Assembly (NCBI GenBank): GCA_003254905.1
Contig: QANU01107126.1
Span: 244,180 to 308,179 of the forward strand
Direction of reading: 5' to 3'
Length of the DNA stretch: 64,000 nucleotides
Origin: Nissolia schottii
Taxonomy: Eukaryota; Streptophyta; Magnoliopsida; Fabales; Fabaceae
Shown in pieces: positions 23,714-40,310 of this stretch. Every line of letters begins with the position of its first letter. Positions within the stretch are counted from its first letter, which is position 1. Position numbers and translations under genes: made by a program. The notes below the pieces were generated by a model. That model did not search any database. It was not told where the DNA came from and saw only the letters and a list, made by a program, of their open reading frames with translations.

Positions 23714-25260
23714 ATCATAACCCTCTGCTAGGCAAGCCGACCAAGCGAAGGAGGAGACGGTTATGATCAACAGGTTGCAATCGTCGAAGCAAGTTTGAAA
23801 CATCTACACCCAACGAGCTAAGAAACAACCTCCATTCACTTCCCTAGAGCTTACAATCTCATAACACTTTTAATTACTCAAACATCATTTCTTAAATAAT
23901 TAAAAAGCAATCTGCTGCAGAATCCAAAATTTCCAATTTCCAATTTTAAAAGTTCATCTCACCTACAGCCCAATACGTAGTCACGTTCCTGGCATGAGAG
24001 AGAACAAAAAAGGCAACGTTGTTAATATTGTCTTTACAAGTAGTATTTTAATATTTATTGCAATTCAGGGAAGTCCCGAATTCAAAAATTAATTAAAAAA
24101 TTTCATAAAGTGTAGAAATCGGGAGATATATATATATATATATATATCCTAAATTTAAGGATACCTAGTGGAAAAAGAAAAAATGATTACATGCTAATAA
24201 GATGATGAATAGATAATCTCACACTTACAGAATCCTTTGTTCTCGTTGGTTGAATTGACCAGTACCAAATGCAAAGTTTGTTTTGATTTTTATTACTGGC
24301 TTTTTCAAAAATAAAATAAAATAACAGTACTACGTGATTTCAAGATCCTAAACGGCTAAATTGGCACGTTCAAAAATGAAAGTGGTTGGGTTTGATTTAT
24401 ATCCATTATCTTTATATTCATAACAAAAATACTTCATTTCAGGATCTAACTGCTCTACTTAGTACAGTTTTGACAATAAAATAGGATTTAAAAGGAGTTT
24501 TACTGAAAGCAACATTCTCACGTTTTATTCTTAAGTAATTTGTATTTTTGGAAATGAAAATTGTCTTATTTTTATTCACATCTTCACCCATAGGATTGTT
24601 GGATTTTTATAGGATTTAAATGTTTTGACACATGAAAAGACTAAATTATCATCAAATTTTATACCTTAAGTCAATACCATTTGCCAGTTGACCATCGCCG
24701 ACCGACTACTGACCATTGCCACCACTGTCGCCAGCCAACGACAAACTGCCGTCATCCAATAACAAACCACCGCCACTCGGCAACGGATCATAGCCTGAAC
24801 AACTGATGGACCACTGTTGACAGGGATGGACGACAATGGACCACCATTGAACGGTGCCAAACCACTGCCAAGAGCCGCAAGACCATTGTAAGACAGTGAC
24901 GGAACACCGTCGGAAGGCGCTAGACTATCGTATGATAGTGTCAGACTATCGCCTAATAGTGTTAGACCATCGTCGAACAACACCGAATGACATCAGACCA
25001 CCACTTTCATACATCATTTTGTCATGAGTATTTTTGTGAAAATATATTATAATCTTAAAAATGTTGTTAAAAGTTCAATTTATAAGCAAACGCTTTTAAA
25101 ACATATTCCTAAAAAGCTTTTCTTAAAAATAATATTGCTGAGAATAATATTATTCTGAAAAATAAAAAAAATTTTTGCAAACCACGCTCCCTTGTAAGTG
25201 TGAGCGAGGGTGACGCTCCACTCTTTTGCAAGGGTCTTATATCAGCTAGGAGGTTCCTAA
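23714..25260. other. Intergenic stretch without a supported gene
   Basis: Contains an (AT)n of about 22 bp at 24126-24147. At 24680-24985 there is a series of short related CCACCG/GACCATCG motifs with a minus-strand frame of low complexity, which looks like a decayed minisatellite rather than a gene. Confidence 0.45.
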
Positions 25261-25289
25261 TGTTGGGGACTGATGACGAGTCACTCATG

Positions 25290-26830
25290 TTTATGAGGTT
25301 TGGTTGATCGCGGCCTCTGAGTCACTCTCCAAGACCACTTTCCTATACCCCATCATCTCCCAGGCAAGCTTCAGACCTACGTGAAGGCTGAAGATTCCCC
25401 CAATTTCCTATTGATCCATTTGCATGTACAGTCTCTAAGGACTCCCCCGCAGCCCTTTTCGTTGCCCCGTCAATGTTGATTTTTACCCAATCGAGGGGGG
25501 GGTGTTCCACTTGATAAACTCTATATTTTATTTCGTGGGACGTCTTCCCTGGAGGATCTTCTGGAAGGCTTTGCTATTGCACGCGACTTGATCAATGATA
25601 ATTTTGTTACAAACACTCGATTGAGAGAATCTCAGCTAAAAAATTTCTCTATTTCGCCACTTACACATATTCCAAACTGTTTTCTGTCGCAGGGGAAGTG
25701 AGTTTGTTCTGAAGATTCATCTGCACCCAAACCGATCGACCCCCCCTTTAGTATCATAGGGAGATGCCTATCCTCCAAGCCTCTCAAATACTTGCCTTCA
25801 AAGACTTGGATCCACACTTTACTCGGCTTGTTGAGGAACTCCCATCCCAATTTCATCACGAATGCCTTGTTCATTTCATCCAACCTTCTAAGACCCATCC
25901 CTCCATTCTCATTATCAAATGGGTATTTCTTTTATTTTTAGTAATCTCCCCATATAAAGGATCATTGCAATTTTTCAATCTCACCAGATTTTCTTGAGAA
26001 TTCTTGCGCATTGCATTGCAAAGTTTGCCATAGGGCTAATAACTTATTGCACCAATGTGATGCTTCTTGCCATGGATAGGTAGAAAGCCTTCCACCCCTA
26101 AAGCTTCCCTTTGACCTTATCTGTGATGTGGCTGAATTAATTGTCTCTTTGCACTATGGTTATTGACAAGGTAGGCACCCAAATACCTTCCCACTTCCTT
26201 CGTCTCTTTGAAGAGATAGATATTGAGGATCTCCTCTTTGTCTTGCTGCACAACTTTTTGGAGAACATTATCTGTGTTTTTTTCAGATTGATTTTGTGAC
26301 CAAATGTTGTGCTGAAAGCTTCTAGGGTGGACATTACGATTTGCATCTGTTGGGAGGAGGCTCCAAAAAACAACATAAGTTCGTCGGCAAAAAGAAGGTG
26401 AGATCAAAGGCCCATCTTCCCAACTTTCATGGGGTTCCAGCTGGCCTCCTTGACTCTCTCCTCAATCGAGTGTGATAATTTTTCCATGCAAATCACGAAC
26501 AGATAAAGGGAGATTGGGTCCCCCTTCCTGATTCCTTGCGAAGGGAGGAAGCTAGTTGCTTTTTATTCATTCCAAAGATCCTGAAAGGATGAAGATGAGA
26601 TGCAGTTCATGATTATTTGAGTCAACTGATCGGGGACCTAAAATTCCTCCAAGCATCGTTTTATAAATTGTCAACTCAAAGGGTCATAAGCCTTCTCCAA
26701 ATCTATTTTGATGGCCATAAATCCTCTTTTCCCATGATCTTTTTCATGGAACTAGTCATTTTCTAGGCAACCATGATATTGTCGTGAATTTTCCTCCTAG
26801 GGATAAAAGTAGCACGTCTGAAGACTCATA
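25290..26830 (-). pseudogene. LINE (non-LTR) reverse transcriptase and RNase H relic
   Basis: The following appear in order down the minus strand. At about 26720-26690 is KIDLEKAYDPLS, the palm motif A. At about 26545-26490 is SQGIRKGDPISLYLFVICME (G-I-R-Q-G-D-P motif). At about 26395-26370 is LLFADELMLF, in which the catalytic FADD is FADE. At 26376-26250 is SQQMQIVMSTLEAF and a GHKINLKKTQI region. At about 25895-25780 is GLRRLDEMNKAFVMKLGW. Last, at about 25495-25310 is an RNase H part with WVKINIDGATK and VVLESDSEAA. Several in-frame stops and frameshifts separate these pieces. It is a dead copy of a plant LINE, truncated at its 5' side near 26830. Confidence 0.85.
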
Positions 26831-26839
26831 CTTTTGAAG

Positions 26840-26980
26840 ACGTGCTGCGGTGTTCCCATAGCGCTGCAGCGACGCGGAACAGCAAACGTGCCGCACTGCA
26901 GCGGCACGAAGGTTGCATTAAAACCCTAGTCGTCCGCCTTAGGCCCTAGAGGAGGCCCGTCTTTCGCCTATATATAGAGC
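26840..26980 (+). promoter_or_regulatory. GC-rich palindromic island next to a TATA box
   Basis: In an otherwise AT-rich area, about 70 bp is GC-rich and self-complementary. It includes the perfect palindrome CGCTGCAGCG (about 26862) and an 8-bp stem CGTGCCGC/GCGGCACG with loop ACTGCA at 26887-26908. A TATATATAG box follows at about 26970. There is no coding sequence downstream, so it may be a relic LTR or a stray promoter. Confidence 0.35.
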
Positions 26981-27080
26981 TCTCCTCACAACTCCATAAC
27001 TTTCGCGTATATATATGCCTTTGGGATTAATAAAAAGATCACATGCCATTGGACTTGTTGCATTTCTTTTTCTAGGCTCA

Positions 27081-27234
27081 CGTCATGAAAAATATTTTAA
27101 AATGAAATCTTTTGAATAAAATATAATCAATAAACTAAAAATTAGATTTTAGTTTAATGACGTCATGAAAAATATTTTAAAATGAAATATTTTGAATAAA
27201 ATATAATTGTAAACTAAAAATTAGATTTAAGTTT
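27081..27234. repeat. 80-bp direct tandem duplication
   Basis: CGTCATGAAAAATATTTTAA starts at 27081 and again at 27161. The two units continue alike through AAACTAAAAATTAGATTT with a few differences. Confidence 0.9.
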
Positions 27235-27871
27235 AAGAGTTTAATTTTATTGATAAAATATTTTATACTAAAAATAATATCAAAATTACTCTTTCATTAT
27301 TTTTTTTATAGATATATTTACTCTTAGGTATAGAAGTGACTAGTGACTACAAGGCCTTCCTAGCAATTATTTTTCCTAGAGTATGAAATTTCGTAATCAA
27401 ATCTATTAATACGATGGAATTTAATAATAATAATTAGTGCGTTTTTGTTTTATTCAGTTTTTCAATATATAAATCTCAATATTTAATTATATATCTAATT
27501 TGTATAATTTTTTTTCTTTCCGTCTTTGTGCTAAGAAATAAGAATCGACAATCTTTTTCTCACCGAAAAATGTGAAACATTGTATTAACTCATTTATCAT
27601 TTATTATAAGATTAAATTTTTAATTAGATTCATATTCTATTAAATTTTATTGGATTTTGCTAAAAGGTTTCATAAGAACAGAGGAAACACAATCAAAACT
27701 TACTATTTAATCTTCCTTTACCAATTTCCTAGCAAAACCCAATTTGTTTTAATGATGGGAAATGCTTTGGATGCACTAAAAAGTATCTACTGAGTGTCCA
27801 TCAATATTAAATATTTACTTTCTCTCTCCTCCCCCCACTCATTCTTCTCCTTCTCATCTCCTTCTTCTTTT
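27235..27871. other. AT-rich spacer
   Basis: No coding or repeat signal beyond low complexity. Confidence 0.5.
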
Positions 27872-27880
27872 TTTATTTTC

Positions 27881-28414
27881 GGGTTAAATATGTTTTTAGT
27901 CCTTGTAAAATTAAAAAGTTTGTGTTTGGTCCTTGTAAAATTTTTTGTTAGGAATTAGTCCCTATAAAAAAAAATTTGTTTGATTTTAGTCCCTGCCATT
28001 AGTAGGAGACGTTATCCGCTGACATGTCCGTTAAATATGTCATGTGGCACGTCACATGACAAACATGTGACCACGTCGCCGCCGCATGTCATCTTCACTG
28101 TCGGCCCTATACGCACACCCACACATCACCCCCCACCCCACCCTTCAACTTCCCCCTCACTACCTCCACACTGCTGCTCACCTTCCCCTTGTGGTTCCGG
28201 CCATCCAACTTGCATATCTACTTGTAGCGATCTCTACAAAGCCCGCAAAGCTCTGCAAAGCATGTCACATGTCACATTTAACAGACACGTCAACGAATAA
28301 CGTCTACTAAAATCAAACAAATTTTTTTTATAGGAACTAATTCTTAATGAAAAATTTTACAGGGACCAAATACAAATTTTTTAATTTTACAAGAACTAAA
28401 AACATATTTAACCC
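27881..28414. mobile_element. Short Mutator-like element (534 bp)
   Basis: It begins GGGTTAAATATGTTTTTAGT and ends ACTAAAAACATATTTAACCC, an exact 20-base inverted match. The inverted repeats continue inward with mismatches through the GTCC(T/C)TGTAAAATT and GTGTTTGGTCC blocks. The flanks TTTATTTTC (27872-27880) and TTTATTTTT (28415-28423) agree at 8 of 9 bases, fitting a Mutator target duplication. The tips resemble those of the Pack-MULE at 7910, so they are likely the same family. The interior is C-rich without a recognised gene fragment. Confidence 0.75.
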
Positions 28415-28639
28415 TTTATTTTTTCACTCCAATCACACATTTTCCTTTCATTTTTGTTTAATTATTTACATGCAATTGCTATTTTTTTTTTCATTTTGTC
28501 ATTTTCTTCTTCTTCGTTTTCTCTTTTCTTGTTCCTTTTTTTGTTTCTTGTTTCATTATTCGTTTTCGCTATTTTTTTGGGGTTTGTCTTTGTTTTTTCT
28601 TCTCAAGACGTTATGGGGAGCATAACTGAAGACATTCTT

Positions 28640-29230
28640 CTCTTATCTATGTTGTTTCAATAAATTTTGTAATGTTTTTGCATGATGTAGTGTTTGTTTA
28701 TTTGTGTTGTAATATTTATTTATGAGTATTGTAATGTTTGTTTATTTATTCGTTTTTGTATGATGTAATGTTTGTTTATTTATTCATTTTTGTGTGGTGT
28801 AATGTTTTTCATGTGTAGTGTAATATTTGTTTATGTATGTTGTAATGTTTGTTTATGAGTTTGTAACGCTTATTTTAGAGTGTTGCAATGTTTGTTTATT
28901 TGTGGTGTAATGTTTGTTTATGAGATAGCGAGCGAGGAAGCATGAGAAAGAGTGTCTTCACTATTTAGTTTGTGTGAGGTCTCATTTTTTTTTGTATTTC
29001 ATAATGTTTGTTTATTTGTTCTTTAACATTTGTTCATCTATTTTGTAACATTGTGTGAGTGAACATGTTTTAGAATGTGAGTGAGGGCAAGAGAGAGTGT
29101 GCGATAGTTGCTTTTTGGTATTTAATGTGCCGCAGGTCCCGTTTTATCTCGCTTCCGTAGGTAAAAATGTTTGTTCATCAGTTATGTAATATTTTTTTCA
29201 TTTGTGAATGAAATGTTTGTTTGCACATCT
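28640..29230. repeat. Minisatellite of GTAATGTTTGTTTATTTGT units
   Basis: A motif of about 20-40 bp built on TGTAATGTTTGTTTATTTGT recurs at least ten times with variation. The right end grades into unique sequence. Confidence 0.75.
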
Positions 29231-29279
29231 GTAACATCACATGAGATGCCTAAAGATGGGAAGTACAAAAAGAAGCTAG

Positions 29280-31390
29280 CCTAAAAGGGTGCAAAGTAAG
29301 CGTTTCAACTCGTCTTGTTTGCCCGCCAGTTGAGCCCTTTGGTCAGTGAGTTTCTCTTCTTTTCTTGACAGAGCTTGCACAAATCATTCTTGAATAGTCA
29401 TGTCTTCCTGTGCCTTGGATAAATTGGCCTTAAGATGAGCCTTCTGTTGTTCACCCTCGCCCAATGTTTCAGCCAGTTGTGAATGCCTGTCGAGTAACTA
29501 AGACCTCCAAAACTTAGCTTGCGCAAGCTTTGCCTCTATATCTTAGATCTCACTCTCGACCTTAGCTATGGCAGCAGTCGCCCCATCTACATACCCTTGT
29601 ATCTCACCAAACATTCCATCAATCTTTTCTTGCGCTAATTGAGTCGACTCCAACTTTTTCTTTGCTACCCAAAGAGAATGAGCGCTTTCTTCTTGTCACC
29701 TTCTAAGCAATCAAGCTCAGAGAAGTGGGTAGGAATTTGCTTGAACATTTTCTGAGCAAAATCTTGAAGAGAGCCCAAGAGTGGTGAAACCTCATCAGGA
29801 GTTTCAAGATCATGAGGGGAAGAAAGAACCTCAAATGCTTCCTCTTTATAATCGCCCTCCTTGGCAAAGTCCTCTAGAGGTCGACTGAGAATGCCAAGGA
29901 GAAACTGCAATTTAGGACAAGGTATTTACACCTAAGGAGGAGACGAAGCACTTGCTGGAGTAATTTTAGGACGATCCTCAACAAGGACGACAGGGGACTT
30001 GATGGGGAGGTCAGTAGTAGCTACTGACGGGGTCGCACTCCCCGATTAGATCTCAACATACTTCTTGAAAAAACTTCAATCTAAAGATGCCGAGACATCT
30101 ATCTCGTCGTCATCATCCTAGTCTTCTAGAGACTTCATCTGGACTAGAGAGATTGGATTGGATTTAGGGAATGCTTGGGTGTACCGGCCGCCCGGATCTT
30201 CAGTGACCCTGTCCTTGTGTCCTTTTTGAGACGAAGGTGAAAGAGTCGCAGTTGAAGTTGGTACAGGCACTTTCTTGGAATAATGAATGAGCTGGGAGAC
30301 AGGCTCATCGTCCTTTTCATCATCATTGTGGTCGCCCTGAAGCCTAGGCGACTCGACCGAAGCCTTTTCTTGAGGGTTTTCGTGAAATTTCTCCCTCTTA
30401 GATTCAGGCGGAGGCATTAGCATGACAGTCGATTGATCCTACAAATGAAAGAAAAGTCAGTGACCCGTATGAATGTTAGAGACGAAACAAAACCATCATA
30501 GAACCAGGGCAATGTACTTTAGAACAAGATATGCCTTCTTGGGTTATAACAAACCCTTCGGGGGAGGTGACCGTGATAGGGGAGGACAACACAGTAGTGT
30601 TCAACTAAAATGACAAGGATACTTATTAGTTTTAACTACTAGAGAAAACACATATTAATCTAAGGTACAATACCTTTGACGGGGGGCAACCACAAGGGAA
30701 GATTTGGAAGGGATGACAACAATCTTCTTAGCCTTGGAAGGATTTGGGAAAACCTTCTTCTCCACAGCCGCCACAGTGTGTTTTCGACTCACTTTGGATT
30801 CATTTTTCTTTTTTGCCAAATCGTCATCGTTCGAATAGTTTTCCTTTTGTTTCTTGGACTCATCCACTACCCCCACCCTCAATCTTGATCGATTGTGTAA
30901 TTGCTATAGAAGAGAAATAAGTGAGAGCATACGACTAAATACCAAATAAATATTCAAAAGAAGATTACCTAAAAGGGGAGTTTGAACAACTCAAGTAGGA
31001 GTAAGGAACCCATTCACATCGATGATCCCATAATATGACTTACACACAACATCGGTTTTCGACACTTGATGCTTGAGAGGATTCAGGCTAAAGGGCAAGT
31101 TGTACATCCTCTTTGACTCGGGAAAAGGATCGCTCACTCCAAAAGGTGCATTTAGAAAAGATGGAAAATTAAATGGTGTCATAAATGAATCAAAGTTTGC
31201 AAAAGGATTTCTCACCTTTGCTCTCCCGAAACTTTTAAGACACCGACCCAAATGTGCATATTTTTTCTCTTTAAAAGTGTCTAATATACAATCAATCGTG
31301 TTTTCCCGATGCAAAGGATTACACTTAACCTTGAAATATATAACAACTTTTTTCACTAAAGTCACCCTCAAACAATTGATTACCACAATA
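29280..31390 (-). pseudogene. Decayed multi-exon gene with coiled-coil C-terminus, unrecognised
   Basis: A series of exon-like blocks on the minus strand is bounded by splice-like signals. One block is 31386-30975, ending at GTAATC. The next is about 30911-30674 (after CTTCTATAG, ending at GTATTG), Lys/Ser-rich. A third is about 30604-30525. A fourth is about 30438-29935 (after TTTGTAG), with an acidic DDDDEID tract. The last starts about 29905 (after AATTGCAG). The last block continues, in another frame after a frameshift near 29685, as a long heptad-like coiled coil (ESTQLAQEKIDGMF, LSRKEEKLTDQRAQLAGKQD). At least five in-frame stops are present. This layout resembles transposon-associated plant genes with coiled-coil tails (for example plant mobile domain genes), but no diagnostic domain was seen. 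That assignment is a guess. Confidence 0.5.
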
Positions 31391-33190
<1,800 letters not shown>

Positions 33191-33396
33191 AGTGACTTCA
33201 TTAAAACAAACCATTTAAGATTACTTTCCAAGTTAAATATGGTATTGAAAGGTCTTGTGTAATTTTCTAGTATGTATTTGGTATTGTGTTTGCTAGGCTG
33301 GGAGCTAATGGTTTGATTGACACTTGGTTGTGTCTTATAAGATTGGTTGCTGAGGAGGGATGAATTAATGTAGTTATGCTTGTGCAAGTTTCAATC

Positions 33397-33402
33397 AATA
33401 AA
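33397..33402 (+). terminator. Polyadenylation signal of GSTU copy 1
   Basis: AATAAA lies 207 bp after the stop codon, in a TCAATCAATAAAAAGC context. Confidence 0.6.
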
Positions 33403-35952
<2,550 letters not shown>

Positions 35953-36232
35953 CTTAGTTTGAGTTGGTGCTAACAAATAGCTTTTGATAATAAGTTAGAT
36001 TAGGGCCTTGCTCTTATAATGCACAAATTTGTTAACTTGCAGTGTTTAAAAAGTATATGAAAATGCAAGAAATTTCCGTTAAATGAAAACAGAGGAACAG
36101 GTTCCGTAAGAGGCATATATAAGAAGGCCAACAAATGCACATCAAAGTGCCATTTTGCTATGGCATTATTTCACAACATAAAGTAAACAATCAAGTAAAT
36201 GCATTGCTTTCTTCCATGTGCAACCCCATCAT

Positions 36233-37494
<1,262 letters not shown>

Positions 37495-37558
37495 TTAGGC
37501 CGGTCAATTTGTAGAGAAAGAAATTGGCAACTTGCAAGACTAGGCTTTTAGGCTTGTT

Positions 37559-37566
37559 TATTTATA
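37559..37566 (-). promoter_or_regulatory. TATA box of GSTU copy 3
   Basis: Minus-strand TATAAATA, about 125 bp before the start codon. The same motif in the same surroundings (TATAAATA followed by an AGCC-rich leader) occurs upstream of copies 4 and 5. Confidence 0.75.
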
Positions 37567-37605
37567 GAGAGCGCTTTGGAACATTATTTGGTTATGAGAA
37601 ATCAG

Positions 37606-37621
37606 TGACTCTTCTGAGTCA
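37606..37621. promoter_or_regulatory. Palindromic motif TGACTCttctGAGTCA upstream of copy 3
   Basis: A perfect 6-bp inverted repeat around TTCT, about 40 bp upstream of the TATA box. Each arm contains a bZIP/GCN4-like TGACTC. The paralogous site upstream of copy 4 (about 42689-42704) has become TGACTTttctGGGTCA. Its role is inferred from position only. Confidence 0.45.
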
Positions 37622-37924
37622 ATGAATGTCGACAACAAATCCAACTTGGCTGCTACGGTGCCACAATCTTCTAGTTTATGAGGACACTTAATTTTTCCTT
37701 GACACGTTCACTATGTGTGGGGCATTGTCATAAAAAAAAATCTATTACGATATAAAATATACTATTAGGGGATCTCATTAAGAGATTTGATATATTTATA
37801 TATTTTAATTATTAACTTATAAATAGTATTTTGATAATCACTGTAATACACGCTTAAATTAAAAATAATATCTCTTTCTTTATATAATATGTTGTCAACA
37901 CAAATAAATTGAGTAGCGATTTGT

Positions 37925-38125
37925 TTGCTTAGATAATCATCTCTGCACTCGTACTTGACGCCCTTTTCCTCAAGCGCAATTTGGACCCTTATACCATAAG
38001 GGCTCAGCTCTGAGAAAGAAAGAAAGAAAGAAGTTCCCAACAAAATGAAAAGGAAAAAAAAAACTAAGGTGCACAGGTAACTATTTTGGCAAGTCAATTA
38101 GTAGGGAAAGAAATTGGCAATGAAA
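37925..38125 (-). pseudogene. Truncated GSTU 5' end with leader (duplicate of copy 3)
   Basis: 37925-38010 encodes [20 protein letters not shown] and CRDD, nearly identical to residues 12-34 of copy 3, then departs. The upstream part (38010-38125) matches the leader and near promoter of copy 3 (GAAAGAAAGAAAGAAG...AAGTTCCCAAC, GTAACTATTT, AAAGAAATTGGCAA). The start codon segment, the rest of exon 1 and exon 2 are missing, so this is a partial duplication relic. Confidence 0.88.
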
Positions 38126-38375
38126 GTTTCTATGCATATTGTTACCTTGGGGATCATATGCGGGTCTTTTTCTTGACAACAGCACCTGATTCAAACGGCT
38201 AACAAGGTATTGGTTTGGATTCTTTTTATAATAACAAGACAGAAGCAACCAACAAAGAGAAAAGGAATGCAGAACGACAACCAATAATAATAATAATAAA
38301 GTCTTTTTCCACTATATAAAATCAATTACAAGGATCAAGACAATGCTATAGTACCTTGTTAATGGAAACTGTTAA

Positions 38376-38588
38376 GGGTCCATTTAATTTGCGTTTCTAA
38401 GTTTGTTTGTTTTTTAGGATTTTATAAAGAAAATAGTAAAAACAAACAAATTCAATTTCTTATTTTAATTTCAAGTTTTTACTATTTCCTTGTTTTCATT
38501 TTAAGATTTTGCTATTTCTTTGACAAGAGTCCTAAAAAACAGAAAACAATTTAAAAACTGAAAATATAAACGCAAACCGAACATATAG
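38376..38588. mobile_element. Tourist-like MITE
   Basis: The element is flanked by TAA on both sides. It runs from GGGTCCATTTAATTTGCGTT to AACGCAAACCGAACATATAG, with inverted tips sharing TTTGCGTTT, and an AT-rich interior with weak internal complementarity. The tips resemble the MITE in the intron of GSTU copy 4 (TGTTTGGTTTGCGCTTCT). Confidence 0.5.
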
Positions 38589-38609
38589 TAAATTTTCCGC
38601 AAAAGAATT

Positions 38610-38790
38610 AGTCAAGTGTAGGAAGGGTCCCGGGCTTGTTGTTTCTGCTTGTTCAGAGATTACAAGCTTTGTTTCTACCACTAGGGCCATTGGACTTGGT
38701 GTTTGGTTTTCAAAGAATAACTTGTTTCCTTCCTTCCAAATGCACAAAGCCATATAGGCCTGCCATGGAATCAATATTTTGATGTCTTGC
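38610..38790 (-). pseudogene. LINE-associated coding relic
   Basis: The frame gives ALCIWKEGNKLFFENQTPSP. This matches the W-x-I-W-K-x-R-N-x-x-x-F motif of the segment between reverse transcriptase and RNase H in plant LINEs. No other LINE parts flank it. Confidence 0.45.
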
Positions 38791-38799
38791 GCATCTTAG

Positions 38800-39224
38800 C
38801 ACAAAAGCCACACTTTGTGCATGACTAACTATGATGAGAAGATGCAAGTTCAAGTGTACACAGTAGCATTTGTAATCGAGGCTTATCTTGTTCAATAATA
38901 GGATTACAAGTGTGCAAGAAAGAAAAAGTATGAAAAATCATGCAAGAATTTGTCAAACTTATCTGTCAAAGAAAATTGTATAAATTGACTTCATCCATGA
39001 TGTCAAGTTCTCAACTAGAACGGGTCCAAGTTTTGGTGCTTCAGAGTAATAATAGAAGTAAACGGAAAGATAAAGGATCTATGTCTACAAGCTAACAATA
39101 TCCAATGTTTTGGAATTCAAAGATAGGATTGTGACGTGATGGAACTATATTCGGAATTTTTGCCAAAGAAGGATCCGCAAAAGAAACGAACCATTACATG
39201 GGTCCTAATTTTTATTTACAAATT
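38800..39224. other. Intergenic, nothing recognised
   Basis: No coding or repeat signal. Confidence 0.4.
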
Positions 39225-39520
39225 AGGGCTGTCAAACGGGCTAACCGGGCCCGTTTAGGCCCGACCCGACTAACCCATGGGGCTAAACGAGTTTTTACTA
39301 TTCGTGGGTCGGTTTTATATGATTGGTTCGTCCATTTATGTGGATAAATGGATTAATCCGCGGGTTATGCCTATGTTAACACTAAACGGGTCACTTTGGC
39401 CCATGGGTTAAATGGCCTGAGCCTAAACGGGTTTTTGCTATTCGCAGGCCAGATTTTATAGATTTGGTCTATCCATTTAACCTGGTAAAAGGGTCAGACT
39501 CGCGGGCTAGGCTAATTTTG
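39225..39520. mobile_element. hAT-like MITE end rich in GGGCC/CGGGTT
   Basis: Begins TAGGGCTGTCAAACGGGC, an Ac-like hAT tip, followed by repeated CCCGTTTAGGCCCG and ACGGGTTTTT(A/G)CTATTCG motifs. The segment with CTATTCG(T/C)(G/A)GG appears twice (about 39298, 39437). The far end is not clear. Confidence 0.4.
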
Positions 39521-39639
39521 ACCTTATTTACAATGGTATGAGTTTCAAATTTGAAATCTAAATTTGGGCTTCCAATTTTAGTTTTTTTTAAAAAAACAAA
39601 ATTTAAACACTTGAGAATTTGGGAAAATAAGAAAGGGGC

Positions 39640-40310
39640 TATCGGGCCACCCTAAAATCGATAACTAGGTCGCCCATTTCAGGGGTTTTTTTAATAAAAG
39701 AAATGGAATTTAAATATGGGGAAACAAAAAAGGGAGACTGACTGGCGCTATCGGGTGCAGGTGGGGCAACCTAAAATTAGTAGCGCTGACGCCGATTTCA
39801 GGACCTCACTAACCGCCCGTCTCGTTGACCATGTGATACGGACCCATTTGTAACAATTAATTAAGAACCTTTTAGAGGATTAATAAGAGCATCACTTGTC
39901 CTTAATATGGACATTAAGGGTGGAGCATAGGATGGTGTTCAACATACACCCTTGGTGTACCAATATGAGGGACAAGAGAGGAACTATCAGAAGGTATGGA
40001 TTAGAAGAAGCTGACGAACTTTTGTGATGGGAAAATGAAATAGGCCACATATGTATAGCCGAACAAGAGAGGGATGACGTGGGAAACTTATAGCTACAAG
40101 CTCCTAAAATCGACATTACTGTTGCCGATTTCAGTCCTCGCATTTTTAACTTCCAGAAATTGGCATTACTATCGCCATTTTCAATCCTGTGTCACGTTTG
40201 CCACTGCTGCGTTATCCTGAAATCAACATCTCTGCCGCTAATTTCAAGTTTTTGAAAAAATAAATTAAATTCCTAAAATCGGTAAAAGGGTTACCGATTT
40301 AGGGTTTATC
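39640..40310. repeat. Six hyphenated palindromes of the CCTAAAATCG..CGATTTCAGG type
   Basis: Modules of 31-40 bp in which an arm like CCTAAAATCG is followed by its imperfect complement (CGATTTCAGG) occur at about 39649, 39770, 40106, 40152, 40217 and 40275. The last (CTAAAATCGGTAAAAGGGTT then ACCGATTTAG) is nearly perfect. They are non-coding. Confidence 0.65.

Noticed and set aside
24666-24983. Minus-strand ORF of 105 codons
   Set aside because: Built from repeated short CCACCG/GACCATCG motifs; it looks like a decayed minisatellite.
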